This document shows positions 44,400 through 53,425 of a stretch of 64,000 nucleotides of DNA, piece after piece (position 1 is the first letter of the stretch; every line of letters begins with the position of its first letter). The notes beneath the pieces are model-generated. The model saw only the letters and a program-made list of their open reading frames with translations, was not told the origin of the DNA and ran no database searches. The translations under genes and the position numbers were made by a program. The DNA comes from Paenibacillus sp. NFR01 (GTDB taxonomy: Bacteria > Bacillota > Bacilli > Paenibacillales > Paenibacillaceae): the NCBI RefSeq assembly GCF_900111565.1, contig NZ_FOIK01000001.1, positions 2,201,309 through 2,265,308 of the forward strand. The letters are read 5' to 3'.

Positions 44400-44906
44400 T
44401 TACCAGCCGCGATTCCACTTATTGCGATTGCCCGATTTGCCGCGGCCGGCAATCAGCCAAACGCCGGCTGCCACCAATACGATTCCGACCAGATATAGCG
44501 CGCCCGTACCCAGCAGGCTGAAGAACAGCAGGACGATGCTGATGAGCCCCAGAGCGATCGAAACCACCTTCACCCCGCCGCTGCGGCCGTCAAGCGACTG
44601 CTCAAACAAACCAACGGCAACGCCCAGCAGCAGCACCGGCCAAAGATGCTTCATGAAGCCCCAGCCGAAGGTGTTGCAGAAACCGAACAAAAGTCCGTAA
44701 ACCGTTAAAATTCCGGCCGGCAGCAGCACCGCGGATGATGCCCGGCGGCTGAAAAACAGGGCGTGCAGCAGCAAACCGGGAAGCAAAATAACGAGCGGCC
44801 ACAGCGTCCGCCCCAGAAATCCGAATACGCCCAGCTTGCCCAGCAGAATGACAAGACCCGCAGCGACAATAAATATACCTAATTTCATATCGTTTTTGGA
44901 AGACAT
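44400..44906 (-). CDS. Small membrane protein with LiaI/LiaF-like transmembrane region
   Basis: 168 aa with five hydrophobic segments: LGIFIVAAGLVILLGKLGVF, TLWPLVILLPGLLLHALFF, AVLLPAGILTVYGLLFGF, HLWPVLLLGVAVGLFEQSL, and paired segments near the end (VVSIALGLISIVLLFFSLL, ALYLVGIVLVAAGVWLIAG). The repeated WPLxxLLxG pattern occurs in LiaF/DUF5668-type membrane modules. Function is not assigned. No LiaRS-type genes are adjacent. The start at 44906 has an AGGGACGGG stretch upstream. Confidence 0.65.
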   Translation of the reverse strand: MSSKNDMKLGIFIVAAGLVILLGKLGVFGFLGRTLWPLVILLPGLLLHALFFSRRASSAVLLPAGILTVYGLLFGFCNTFGWGFMKHLWPVLLLGVAVGLFEQSLDGRSGGVKVVSIALGLISIVLLFFSLLGTGALYLVGIVLVAAGVWLIAGRGKSGNRNKWNRGW

Positions 44907-45025
44907 AAGACACCCGTCCCTTCGAAGTTCGACAGCGTTCATCTGCCGGGAAGCGGCAGTTTTTTTCTTTATTTTATCCGAAAAAGAGATAAAACGCTAT
45001 CACCTTGAAGGTTGCCGGACAAGCC

Positions 45026-45069
45026 AAAAACCGCGGCTTGGACCCGATCCGTCCGTTTCCGCGGTTTTT
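45026..45069. terminator. Bidirectional terminator
   Basis: AAAAACCGCGG (45026-45036) and CCGCGGTTTTT (45059-45069) form an 11-bp perfect stem with a 22-base loop. It lies just past the stop of the minus-strand TerC gene. Confidence 0.88.
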
Positions 45070-45081
45070 GTGTCTTCGCCG

Positions 45082-45744
45082 TCAGTCGACGGACGCCCAC
45101 TTGCGTTTAAGCGCACCGGTCGCTACGACGGCGACTCCCAGTGCCACTGGCAGCATGGTGTGAAAGGCCGGGAGCAGGAAAGACAGCACCATGCCGAATT
45201 TGGCATCCTGCAGGAGCATGTCCCCCGCCGTATAGGCCAAAATATACGCCCCGAGGTAGATCAGCACAGGATACCGGTGCAGCCATTTGGCAATGATGCC
45301 GCTGCCCCAGACAACGATCGGAATGCTGATGGCGATCCCGATGACAATCAGCGCTAAATCACCTTGGGCCAAACCCGCAATGGCCAGCACATTATCGAGA
45401 CTCATAATGAAATCGGCGATGAGAATTGTCCGGACCGATTTCCAGATCGAGCTGCCGCTGTCGCGGACCGTGATTTCTTCTTCCTCGTCAATCAGCAGCT
45501 TGAAAGCGATCCAGAGCAGCAGTACGCCTCCGCCGGCTTGGATGAAGGGAATTTTCAGCAGCACCACCGCAGCAAACGTCATCGCGCAGCGCAGAAGCAC
45601 GGCACCGGCCGCTCCCCACCATACCGCCGTTTTGCGGTGCTTTTCCGGAAGATTCTTGCTTGCCATGGCGATCACCATGGCGTTGTCTCCGCTCAGCACC
45701 AGATTGATCATCAAAATTTCCCCCAGCAGCAGTAACGTTTCCAT
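45082..45744 (-). CDS. TerC-family membrane protein (YjbE-like)
   Basis: 220 aa with seven predicted helices. Conserved acidic motifs in helices: INLVLSGDNAMVIAMASKNL, and FIMSLDNVLAIAGLAQGDLA, the two NxxxxxDN-type pairs likely to bind a metal ion. A central acidic loop (DEEEEITVRD) is cytoplasmic. The family exports manganese, including to extracytoplasmic metalloenzymes. GGAGGTAA precedes the ATG. Divergent from a paralogue 166 bp away. I looked for a yybP-ykoY manganese riboswitch upstream and did not see one. Confidence 0.88.
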   Translation of the reverse strand: METLLLLGEILMINLVLSGDNAMVIAMASKNLPEKHRKTAVWWGAAGAVLLRCAMTFAAVVLLKIPFIQAGGGVLLLWIAFKLLIDEEEEITVRDSGSSIWKSVRTILIADFIMSLDNVLAIAGLAQGDLALIVIGIAISIPIVVWGSGIIAKWLHRYPVLIYLGAYILAYTAGDMLLQDAKFGMVLSFLLPAFHTMLPVALGVAVVATGALKRKWASVD

Positions 45745-45910
45745 TCCCTTACCTCCCCGTCTACCTGTAATACTTGTATGAAAAAACGGGGCAAGCTATG
45801 CCGTTTGTCCGGCTTTTTTCCGTACGGACGCATGTCCTGGGCGGTTTTGGCGTATACAAAACTAAGGATGGTTTCGGATTCGGGCCAACATTTTAGAGGA
45901 GTGACGTTAC

Positions 45911-46609
45911 GTGAGCATGGGCTTCACGGATTTTATATTGCCGCTGCTGAACATCGTTTTTCTCGACCTGATACTGGCCGGCGACAATGCCATAGTCATT
46001 GGGCTGGCCGCGCGGAACCTCAGGGGAGGAACTCAAAAAAAGGCGATCCTACTCGGCACCGGCGGCGCCGTGCTGCTGCGGATTGTCGCCACGATTCTCG
46101 TCGTCTGGCTGCTGAAGGTGCCCTGGCTGCTGCTGATCGGCGGGCTGCTGCTGATCTTTATCGCTTACAAGCTGCTGACCGGCGAATCGCATGAAGACGA
46201 GGAGATCAAAGCCGGCAAAACACTGTGGTCGGCCGTCCGCACTATCATCGTCGCCGACGCCGCCATGGGGCTCGACAATGTCATCGCCATCGCCGGAGCA
46301 TCGGGCCACAACATCGTCCTGGTAGTCATCGGCCTCCTGATCTCCGTGCCGATCGTCGTCTGGGGCAGCACGCTGTTCATTAAGCTGATCAACCGGTATC
46401 CGTGGATCATCTATATTGGCTCCGCCGTGCTCGGCTACACTGCCTCCACGATGATCGCGGGCGAGCAGCGGATCGAGCCTTTCTTTGGCGATCATCCGCT
46501 GCTGCGGGTGCTGCTCGCGCTTGTCATCATCGCCGGCATACTGGCTGCCGGCCACTGGCGGCGCAGCCATGCCCCGAAAAAAGCGCCGCACCGCGGAGCG
46601 TTGGGGTAA
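45911..46609 (+). CDS. TerC-family membrane protein, paralogue of the divergent gene
   Basis: 232 aa, same layout as its neighbour: VFLDLILAGDNAIVIGLAAR, LLIGGLLLIFIAYKLL, an acidic loop (ESHEDEEIKAG), DAAMGLDNVIAIAGASGHNI, then VPIVVWGSTLFIKLINRYPW. It has a basic His-rich C-terminus. The start is GTG (45911) with GAGGAG nine bases upstream. The two genes are clearly paralogous and divergent, an unusual pairing within one membrane family. Confidence 0.88.
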   Translation: MSMGFTDFILPLLNIVFLDLILAGDNAIVIGLAARNLRGGTQKKAILLGTGGAVLLRIVATILVVWLLKVPWLLLIGGLLLIFIAYKLLTGESHEDEEIKAGKTLWSAVRTIIVADAAMGLDNVIAIAGASGHNIVLVVIGLLISVPIVVWGSTLFIKLINRYPWIIYIGSAVLGYTASTMIAGEQRIEPFFGDHPLLRVLLALVIIAGILAAGHWRRSHAPKKAPHRGALG

Positions 46610-46665
46610 GCGGTGGTAAGCCGGATCGGTAGAAGTTTCGAATGGGCACTGCAATCTTTACGGAC

Positions 46666-46730
46666 AAAAAAAGCCCTTATTTCACTGAAAATGCCGCTTT
46701 GGGCAGGTCATTTTCGGAAATAAGGGCTTT
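46666..46730. terminator. Bidirectional terminator between terC-like gene and thiI
   Basis: Stem AAAGCCCTTATTTC (46670-46683) and GAAATAAGGGCTTT (46717-46730), 14 bp, flanked by an A-run on the left. It serves thiI on the minus strand and probably the terC-like gene on the plus strand. Confidence 0.85.
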
Positions 46731-46734
46731 GTCG

Positions 46735-48021
46735 TTAGAACCACTCTTCTTTGATTCCCGGCGCGGCGCCGGCCAGCTCGCCTGGTTTTTCATTGCCGTG
46801 CGGCGTTATGGTGATCGTCTCCGTACATGCGACTGCCGTCTCCAGCCGCTGCGCATATCCTGGCAGCGTCGCTTCGATCTTCTCAACGATATGCAGATTC
46901 GGGTTGGTGGTCGGGGATTTCGGCACAAACAGCGTGCAGCAGTCTTCGTATGGAAGAATGGAGAGATCGTAGGTTCCGATCTGCTGCGCAATCCCGATAA
47001 TGTCGCTTTTATCCATCATGACGAGCGGCCGCAGCAGCGGCAGGTCCGTCGCGCGGCCGATCACGTTCATGCTCCCGAGCGTCTGGCTGGCTACCTGCCC
47101 GAGACTGTCGCCGGTCACCAGCGCCAATGCGCCTTCGCGTTCGGCAAGCTGCGTAGCGATTCTCAGCATTGCCCGCCGCATCAGCGTAATCATCATTTTG
47201 TCCTGGCCGATGCCGGCAAAAGAGGTCTGCACCTCCGTAAACGGCACGAGATGCAGCTTGATTGCGCCTGCATACCGCGACAGGACGCGGGCAAGGTCGA
47301 CAACCTTCTGACGTGCCTGCTCGCTCGTATAAGGAAAACTGTAAAAATGAATGCATTCCACTTCAAGCCCGCGCCGCATGGACGACCAGGCTGCGACCGG
47401 ACTGTCGATGCCCCCGGATAGCAGCAGCATCGCTTTGCCGTTGGTGCCGAGCGGGAAACCGCCGACGCCTGGAATCTGCTCGCAGAAAATATAGGTGCTG
47501 CCTTCGCGGATTTCGATCTTCATCTCCATCTGCGGTGCCTTCACATCAACGATAAGCCCAGGATAGCCTTGCAGAAGCGGCGTAGCTACACGTTTACTCA
47601 TCGCCAGCGACTCGTAAGGGAAACCTTTCCATACGCGGCGTACGTTTACTTTGAAGGTCGTGCCTTTCGGCGGCGCGACAACCTCCAGGAAAGCGCGGGA
47701 TACCGCCAAAATATCGTCAAACTCCGACCGCGCCACTTTAACCGGGCTGACCGATTCGATGCCGAATACACCTTTCAGCGCCCCAATCAGCTCGCCTGCG
47801 GGTTCGCCGTTCAGTTCCACGTACAAGCGGCCGTACTCTTTACTGATTACCGCCCGGGAATACGGCTTCAGCAGTTCCTTAACATGGCGCAGCACCGTTT
47901 TCTCAAAGCGCGCGCGGTTTTTGCCTTTTAACGTAAACTCGCCGAAACGCAGCAGCAGCATATCGGCATATTCATAATGGCGTCCGGCGCTGATCGCGCC
48001 TTCCGCCCCATTCGCTTTCAT
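46735..48021 (-). CDS. thiI: tRNA 4-thiouridine/thiazole sulfur transferase ThiI
   Basis: 428 aa. A ferredoxin-like/THUMP region (LLRFGEFTLKGKNRARFEKT, LIGALKGVFGIESVSPVKVA) precedes the PP-loop ATPase with MLLLSGGIDSPVAAWSSMRRG. A later ILPYEDCCTLFVPKSPTTNP is typical of ThiI, and there is no rhodanese domain, the usual short form in Bacilli. It makes 4-thiouridine at tRNA position 8 using sulfur from the cysteine desulfurase encoded 3 bp upstream. The ATG at 48021 is preceded by AGGAGG at 13 bases. Confidence 0.94.
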   Translation of the reverse strand: MKANGAEGAISAGRHYEYADMLLLRFGEFTLKGKNRARFEKTVLRHVKELLKPYSRAVISKEYGRLYVELNGEPAGELIGALKGVFGIESVSPVKVARSEFDDILAVSRAFLEVVAPPKGTTFKVNVRRVWKGFPYESLAMSKRVATPLLQGYPGLIVDVKAPQMEMKIEIREGSTYIFCEQIPGVGGFPLGTNGKAMLLLSGGIDSPVAAWSSMRRGLEVECIHFYSFPYTSEQARQKVVDLARVLSRYAGAIKLHLVPFTEVQTSFAGIGQDKMMITLMRRAMLRIATQLAEREGALALVTGDSLGQVASQTLGSMNVIGRATDLPLLRPLVMMDKSDIIGIAQQIGTYDLSILPYEDCCTLFVPKSPTTNPNLHIVEKIEATLPGYAQRLETAVACTETITITPHGNEKPGELAGAAPGIKEEWF

Positions 48022-48024
48022 TGG

Positions 48025-49176
48025 TCAGTTCATGCCTCCTTCAGCAATCTTAAGTTCTTTCACCGCAGTGAGCAGCGCCTGCTCCAGCTGCGCCACATCC
48101 GCATCGGCGTGACTGTCGCCCAAGCTGATCCGGATGCCGCCCAGGGCGGCCGGAACGCTGCGGCCCATCGCCAGCAGCACTCGGCTTGGTTCTGCCAGCT
48201 TGGACGAACACGCCGACCGCGTCGAGACCAGCATCCCAAGCTCCTCCAGCTTGCGCGCCAGCACCTCGCCCTTCATACCCGGATACGAAAAATGCACGAT
48301 ATGCGGGGCTCCCGCTTCGCTGCTGTTCAGCTGAAATTCGGGCACCGTCCGCAAGAAGCGCAGCAGCCGGTCCCGCAGCGGCGTGACCTGCTCGCCGAAG
48401 GCTTCGCGGCGCTCGGTGCTCATCCGCACCGCTTTGGCCGCGGCGACAATGGCCGGCACATTTTCCGTGCCGGCCCGCAGCCCCTGCTCATGCGAGCCCC
48501 CGGTCAGCAGGGGGAACAGCTTGACCCCTGCTTTGACGTACAGCAGGCCGACGCCGCGCGGACCGCGCACTTTATGCGGCGACAGGCTGTAGAGGTCGGC
48601 CTGCCACCCGGCAAGCTTCGTTTCCAGCTTGCCGTAGCCCTGCACGCCGTCGATGTGAAACAGCGTGCGCGGATTGGCAGCTTTGACCCGTTGCCCAATC
48701 TCACGGAGCGGCTGAACCGCTCCGGTTTCATTGTTGACATGCATCACGCTGACCAGCACCGTGTCTTTGCGGACCGCCGCAGCAAGCCGCTCCGGATTCA
48801 CGACGCCGTCTTGATCAGGCGCGATAAAAGTAACTTCCCAGCCGAGCTGCTCCAGCTGCCGGCAGCTTTCATAAACCGAAGGATGCTCGATCCCGGTCGT
48901 TATGAGATGGCGGCCTCTGCCCTGATACTGCAAAGCGGCGCCTTTAATCGCCAAATTGTTGCTTTCGGTCGCCCCGGAGGTAAAGATCAGCTCCGCAGGC
49001 TTGCATTGAAGCGCAGCCGCACATACCTCTTTGGCGCGGTTGATCAAACGGTTCGCATCCGCACCCGCTTGATGCAGCGAAGACGGATTCGCATAGTGTT
49101 GCCTCATCACCTGCTCCAGCGTCTGCACGACCTCGTCGTATGGTGGAGCCGCCGCGGCATAATCCCAATACAGCAT
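48025..49176 (-). CDS. Cysteine desulfurase (IscS/NifS family) paired with ThiI
   Basis: 383 aa PLP enzyme releasing sulfur from cysteine. Seen: MLYWDYAAAAPPYDEVVQT, NPSSLHQAGADANRLINRAK, FTSGATESNNLAIKGAAL, MHVNNETGAVQPL, FHIDGVQGYGKL, the PLP lysine in LYSLSPHKVRGPRGVGLLY, and the active-site Cys loop VSTRSACSSKLAEPSRVLLA. The genetic link with thiI matches NifZ-ThiI of Bacillus, where it is dedicated to tRNA thiolation. The start at 49176 has AAAGGAG eleven bases upstream. Confidence 0.94.
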   Translation of the reverse strand: MLYWDYAAAAPPYDEVVQTLEQVMRQHYANPSSLHQAGADANRLINRAKEVCAAALQCKPAELIFTSGATESNNLAIKGAALQYQGRGRHLITTGIEHPSVYESCRQLEQLGWEVTFIAPDQDGVVNPERLAAAVRKDTVLVSVMHVNNETGAVQPLREIGQRVKAANPRTLFHIDGVQGYGKLETKLAGWQADLYSLSPHKVRGPRGVGLLYVKAGVKLFPLLTGGSHEQGLRAGTENVPAIVAAAKAVRMSTERREAFGEQVTPLRDRLLRFLRTVPEFQLNSSEAGAPHIVHFSYPGMKGEVLARKLEELGMLVSTRSACSSKLAEPSRVLLAMGRSVPAALGGIRISLGDSHADADVAQLEQALLTAVKELKIAEGGMN

Positions 49177-49217
49177 GACCCGATGTTCTCCTTTGCGTGG
49201 ACTCCCCAAAATCTTAA

Positions 49218-49273
49218 TAAAAAAAGACCAGCGGATTCCGGGTCCCTGCGGACACCAAAATCCGTTGATCTTT
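49218..49273 (-). terminator. Terminator after the lytic transglycosylase gene
   Basis: Minus strand: long imperfect stem AAAGATCAACGGATT/AATCCGCTGGTCTTT with an inner GTCC/GGAC pair and a T-run. It lies between the transglycosylase stop and the cysteine desulfurase start. Confidence 0.75.
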
Positions 49274-49345
49274 ATTATAACAAACATCCGCAACGACGTC
49301 CTGATCTTTCACGACGTCACGCCTGGACGAACTTTCCTATGAGCC

Positions 49346-50062
49346 TTAACCTGTATACTGAGCCCGCGCCCGCTCGATCTTGGCGATATAGGCCTGGGTT
49401 TCCTTCGGCAGCTCGGACAGCTTGGCCATCAGCTGGCTGTCATTGCTGACGCCGAGGTCGTTCACCCGTCTCGGTCCGGCATTGTAAGCCGCGAGCGCCA
49501 TCTTTTCCTCGCCGCCATATCGCTTGAGCTGATACGACAAATATTTGACGCCGCCGTCGATATTTTGCGCCGGATCAAACGGATTGGACACGCCCAGCCC
49601 ATTCGCCGTGCCATCCATCAGCTGCATCAGACCTTTGGCTCCTGCCGAGGAGACGACATTCGGATTAAACGAGGATTCCGTATCGATGACCGCTTTGATC
49701 AGATCAACAGGGACGCCGTATTTGGCGGCTGCCGCCTGAATCAGCCCCTCGTATTCCGTTGGCACCGTATCCGTTATTTCCCCGGAAATGTCTCCGTAAG
49801 ATGACAGGCCCGTTCCACCGAGCTGCTGCCATAACAAACTGGATATGGAGGAATCTTCATCGCCCGAGGACGAAGATAAACTGCCCAAACCGCTGCTTCC
49901 GCTAAGCGCCAAACCCTGAAGCAATGCGGCAAAATCCTTGGCTGAGCTTACGGAAGTACCGCCCACGCTCCCGGAGTTCCCCGATTCGCCGGTGCTTACG
50001 CTTTTTAAATTGACCCATTTCAGCTGTCCCGTTCCGCCCGCGGAAACCGAATTGACATCCAT
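49346..50062 (-). CDS. SLT-family lytic transglycosylase without a signal peptide
   Basis: 238 aa. The N-terminal 100 residues are low-complexity (Gly, Ser, Thr) with no hydrophobic start. The C-terminal domain is a lysozyme-like SLT fold: YEGLIQAAAAKYGVPVDLIK, the catalytic Glu in AVIDTESSFNPNVVSSAGAK, GLMQLMDGTANGLGVSNPFD, MALAAYNAGPRRV. It resembles YjbJ/CwlQ of Bacillus, which also lacks a classical signal. AAGGAAGG precedes the ATG. Export could be through a flagellar-type or non-classical route. Confidence 0.88.
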   Translation of the reverse strand: MDVNSVSAGGTGQLKWVNLKSVSTGESGNSGSVGGTSVSSAKDFAALLQGLALSGSSGLGSLSSSSGDEDSSISSLLWQQLGGTGLSSYGDISGEITDTVPTEYEGLIQAAAAKYGVPVDLIKAVIDTESSFNPNVVSSAGAKGLMQLMDGTANGLGVSNPFDPAQNIDGGVKYLSYQLKRYGGEEKMALAAYNAGPRRVNDLGVSNDSQLMAKLSELPKETQAYIAKIERARAQYTG

Positions 50063-50163
50063 CGGTACACCTTCCTTTATACAAATCCCGTTCTAGCGGG
50101 GTGATGACCTTATTTGCGCCTTTATTTTACAATTTTCTGCACCATTATGCTACAGTTCTCCAC

Positions 50164-50210
50164 AAAAAAACAGACCTGAGACCCTCAAAGATAGGTCTTC
50201 AAGCCTGTTT
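50164..50210 (-). terminator. Terminator after the small membrane protein gene
   Basis: Minus strand: AAACAG/CTGTTT outer pair and AGACC/GGTCT inner pair, followed by TTTTTTT. Confidence 0.7.
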
Positions 50211-50233
50211 CAGCAGGGTGGATCAGGAACGTT

Positions 50234-50644
50234 TTAGCGCACGAACGGAATCATCACGAAGTAACTTAGCGTGGACACCAGACCCAGCCCCATCGCCCAG
50301 GCACCGGTCGTTCTCTCCCCCCGGCCGTAGGCGAAATAGCCCAGCACGGCGGCAACCGGCCCCAGAATGATCGACCAGATAAACAGGGAAGCGATGCCGA
50401 AGCCCAAACCGAAATAGCCCAGCTTCTGAATGCCGGCTTCGGGTTCAGCGCCCGCTTGGCCGGATTGCTTTTCCCCTTCGTTCATGCGGTGAACATGGGC
50501 GGGCAGCGGACTGACTTCAGCCGCATATTCTTCGTTTAAAGATTTATCGCGACGCGGGTAATCCACCCGGCTTCGTGGACGCAGGATGATTTTTCTTCTC
50601 CGCGGGGTGCCGTTTTCGCCCGGGCGGTCTTCATGTGTATCCAT
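50234..50644 (-). CDS. Small membrane protein of DUF4190-like type
   Basis: 136 aa. The N-terminal half is soluble and very basic (RRRKIILRPRSRVDYPRRDK). Two helices follow (LGYFGLGFGIASLFIWSIIL and GAWAMGLGLVSTLSYFVMIP) around GPVAAVLGYFAYGRGERTTG, the pattern of DUF4190-like envelope proteins. Function unknown. The start at 50644 has AGGAGG nine bases upstream. Confidence 0.6.
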   Translation of the reverse strand: MDTHEDRPGENGTPRRRKIILRPRSRVDYPRRDKSLNEEYAAEVSPLPAHVHRMNEGEKQSGQAGAEPEAGIQKLGYFGLGFGIASLFIWSIILGPVAAVLGYFAYGRGERTTGAWAMGLGLVSTLSYFVMIPFVR

Positions 50645-50750
50645 GGGTAATGGCCTCCTGAACATCAGCTTAGGATGCAAATAATGGCGGGTTGTCCGTC
50701 AACGTTGCTTAAGCTTCATTATGTCCAGCGGTTTTTCCCTCTATTCTGCA

Positions 50751-50795
50751 AAAAAAGAACCGGCCGCCGGCATAACGCCGAACAGGCACGGTTCT
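50751..50795 (-). terminator. Terminator after the YpuI-family gene
   Basis: Minus strand: AGAACCG/CGGTTCT with an inner GGCG/CCGCC-like pairing, followed by TTTTTT. Confidence 0.75.
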
Positions 50796-50817
50796 CTGGA
50801 ATGGAGACAGAATTCGT

Positions 50818-51315
50818 CTAAACCTGGTTCTGCATCCGTTTTTCGGTCAAATAATCGTTTTCGTAGTAGGTCAGATCGTCGCGAAGTTCTTCGTACACCT
50901 TGGTGATGTCCAAAATGATATCGCGGGCGGCGCGCACCGGTTTTTTGCGGAAACGGATCGCGTCCTGGCCGGTATAAGCGTAACGGCCGTCTTCAGAGTA
51001 ACTTTCATTTTTCGGATAAAAGAAATTGTTTACCCCGTAGTGGTATACATTGTAAAGCGCCTTTTGGGCGAAAGCTTCGTCGAAGGTGGCGCGGCGCAGC
51101 GCGATTCCCAGCTTCTCGTAAGACATTTCCGAAAAGACAAGCAAATGGCGCAGGTCGGACAAAAATCCTTTATAGAAAACAACGGTTTCTTCATCCTCGT
51201 CGTTAACCAGCTGCGGCAGCGCGTGTTCGTTCAGGAAGGCTTCCATTTTTCCGATGACGGATTTCAATTTCTCTCTCGTAGTTTCACACAAATTGTGCAC
51301 ATTGGCTGCTGACAT
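50818..51315 (-). CDS. YpuI/DUF3907-type protein
   Basis: 165 aa, all-helical by composition. Seen: LCETTREKLKSVIGKMEAFL, VVFYKGFLSDLRHLLVFSEM, YNVYHYGVNNFFYPKNESY, RARDIILD-like RAARDIILDITKVYEELRDD. The size and Tyr/Phe-rich centre fit the DUF3907/YpuI family of Bacilli; function unknown. GGGGGAG precedes the ATG. Divergent from the subtilase gene, with 183 bp between starts. Assignment is by resemblance, moderately sure. Confidence 0.65.
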   Translation of the reverse strand: MSAANVHNLCETTREKLKSVIGKMEAFLNEHALPQLVNDEDEETVVFYKGFLSDLRHLLVFSEMSYEKLGIALRRATFDEAFAQKALYNVYHYGVNNFFYPKNESYSEDGRYAYTGQDAIRFRKKPVRAARDIILDITKVYEELRDDLTYYENDYLTEKRMQNQV

Positions 51316-51498
51316 GGCGGTTGCTCCCCCTTAAATTAGTCCTGGCCGGACATTGGGCCAATTTTTCATACTTGAGAAGGCGTTTACTTTTTGATCTTAA
51401 CATAAATCTGTGGGACGCGGTATCCTTTTCTGGATGCATAAAACATCCTTCCCCTCCGAACCCTACAGCTATCACAAAAGCTTGAAGGAGCGGGAACT

Positions 51499-53388
51499 AT
51501 GTCACGGAAAAACATGCTTTTTGCCGGTATCGCCACAGCGGCGTTCACCCTGGTACTGCTTACGGTTTTGCTGCGTCCGCAGACGAACGGCGGGACACTC
51601 AGGCAGGCGTCCGTTCCGAATCCCTCGTCGGAAAAAACACTGAAAAAAGAGCATTTGACGCAGGATGTTACGGCAACGGATCAATTGAACCGGGCCGACG
51701 TCCGCAAACATATGCAGGCCATGCTGGCCGAAACGGCGGGAATGCCCCCTGCCGGTCTTTCAGCATATGCACAGCGCCTGCAGCAGGGACACGGGCATAT
51801 CGCCATGCTGCTCAAAGCCGATTACGGCACCGGCAAAACCCATGTTCTTCAGTCCAAGCTTCCGGATGTCACCGATCAAGAACACAAGCTCCTGAGCAAA
51901 CAACTGGAAGCGGCCAAAAAAGCCGGCAAATCCCAAGATTCCTACGAATCCTCTTCCTTTGTGATGGGGGGTAAAAAATATTATTTTATCGCGCAGCGTG
52001 ATCCAAAAACCGATTCCGGCGCTATCGCATTGATCAGCCAACAGATTCTCGACCGCGTTGCCGATCACCAATTGAAAAATCTGCGCCTCATCCCTTATCC
52101 AAAGGAAGGAAAGTTCCGCGTGGAGTCGGTACATGCCGATACGCTCAAGGATATTACGGTCAAAACCGGGCATGACAACGAAAACGCGAGCCATTTTTAC
52201 GAAAATGAAATCGTCGTCCGTTTCCAAAGCGGGCATCCCTCCAATACGGAACTGAAGACCATTTCGGCGGATATCGCCTGCAAGGAACCGCGCAAGCTGG
52301 GCTACGCCTATATTTTCCGTTCCGAATCGATGGATTATGCCCGGCTGAAGGCTTATTTTGCCCGTAAATGGCAGCCGCAATATGTGGAGCCCCACTTCAT
52401 GTATTTAACCAATGAAGCGGCGGCCGAAAATCTGGAGCCGAACGGAATTACGCCAAACGATCTGCTGTTCTCCGACTATCAGTGGAATCTGCCGGCGATC
52501 GAGACCGGGAAAGGCTGGAATATCTCCAGGGGCAGCAAGGATATTATCGTCGGCGTCGTGGATACGGGCGTTCAGGCGGACCATCCCGACTTAAACGGCA
52601 AGCTGCTGACCGGTTACAATGCGCTGACCAGCGGCTCGGTTCCCGATGACGACGTAGGCCACGGTACCCATGTGGCCGGCATCATCGGCGCTCTCGTCAA
52701 CAACGGCGAAGGCGTTGCGGGCATCAGCTGGTACAACAAAATCCTTCCGGTCAAAGCGCTCGACAGCTCAGGCGCAGGGACGACCTATTCCGTCGCAGAA
52801 GGCATTATTTGGGCTACGGATCACGGCGCCAAAGTCATCAACCTCAGCCTTGGCAACTATGCCGACTCGGAATTTTTGCATGACGCGATCAAATACGCCT
52901 ACAACAAGGATGTCGTCATCGTCTCCGCTTCGGGGAACGACAACACGGAGCGTCCGGGGTATCCGGCCGCTTATCCTGAAGTGCTGGCCGTCGCGGCCAC
53001 GAACGCCTCCGGAGAGCGTGCCTCTTTCTCCAATTACGGGGATTATGTCGATGTCGCCGCCCCCGGAGAAAGCATTGCCAGCACTTATCCCGGCAGCCAG
53101 TACGCGGCATTGTCCGGCACCTCCATGGCCAGCCCGCATGTAGCCGCGCTTGCCGGCCTGGTGCGCTCGATGAATCCTTCTTTGACCAACAAGGAAGTCA
53201 TGGATCTGATGACGGCCAATACAATCGATCTCGGCGACCCGGGCCACGACAAATATTACGGCTGGGGCCAGGTCGACATTTACCGGACGCTGCAGGCCGC
53301 CGGCGGCGAAGTGCCGCTGCAGCTGTTCCCTCAGCATGTCGGCCAGCAGATGAAGACGCTGCAGCAGCGGCTGCAGGAAGGCAAATAA
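51499..53388 (+). CDS. Subtilisin-like serine protease (S8 family) with long pro-region
   Basis: 629 aa. The N-terminal signal or anchor (MLFAGIATAAFTLVLLTVLL) is followed by about 300 residues of pro-sequence, including NEIVVRFQSGHPSNTELKTI, a fervidolysin-like inhibitory domain. The catalytic triad is clear: Asp 355 in VGVVDTGVQADHPDLNG, His 388 in GHGTHVAGIIG, Ser 542 in SGTSMASPHVAALAGL. The oxyanion Asn lies in VSASGNDN. No C-terminal anchor is present. GAAGGAG precedes the ATG. Probably a secreted or surface protease; the pro-region is longer than in subtilisin. Neighbour MocR is unrelated. Confidence 0.95.
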   Translation: MSRKNMLFAGIATAAFTLVLLTVLLRPQTNGGTLRQASVPNPSSEKTLKKEHLTQDVTATDQLNRADVRKHMQAMLAETAGMPPAGLSAYAQRLQQGHGHIAMLLKADYGTGKTHVLQSKLPDVTDQEHKLLSKQLEAAKKAGKSQDSYESSSFVMGGKKYYFIAQRDPKTDSGAIALISQQILDRVADHQLKNLRLIPYPKEGKFRVESVHADTLKDITVKTGHDNENASHFYENEIVVRFQSGHPSNTELKTISADIACKEPRKLGYAYIFRSESMDYARLKAYFARKWQPQYVEPHFMYLTNEAAAENLEPNGITPNDLLFSDYQWNLPAIETGKGWNISRGSKDIIVGVVDTGVQADHPDLNGKLLTGYNALTSGSVPDDDVGHGTHVAGIIGALVNNGEGVAGISWYNKILPVKALDSSGAGTTYSVAEGIIWATDHGAKVINLSLGNYADSEFLHDAIKYAYNKDVVIVSASGNDNTERPGYPAAYPEVLAVAATNASGERASFSNYGDYVDVAAPGESIASTYPGSQYAALSGTSMASPHVAALAGLVRSMNPSLTNKEVMDLMTANTIDLGDPGHDKYYGWGQVDIYRTLQAAGGEVPLQLFPQHVGQQMKTLQQRLQEGK

Positions 53389-53425
53389 AAAGCCGCCCTT
53401 ACCATCGGTCAGTGCCGGGAGGCCG

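Noticed and set aside
45745..45910. yybP-ykoY manganese riboswitch between the two TerC genes
   Set aside because: I looked for the conserved GGGGAG and loop sequences and did not find them; a covariance-model search would be decisive.
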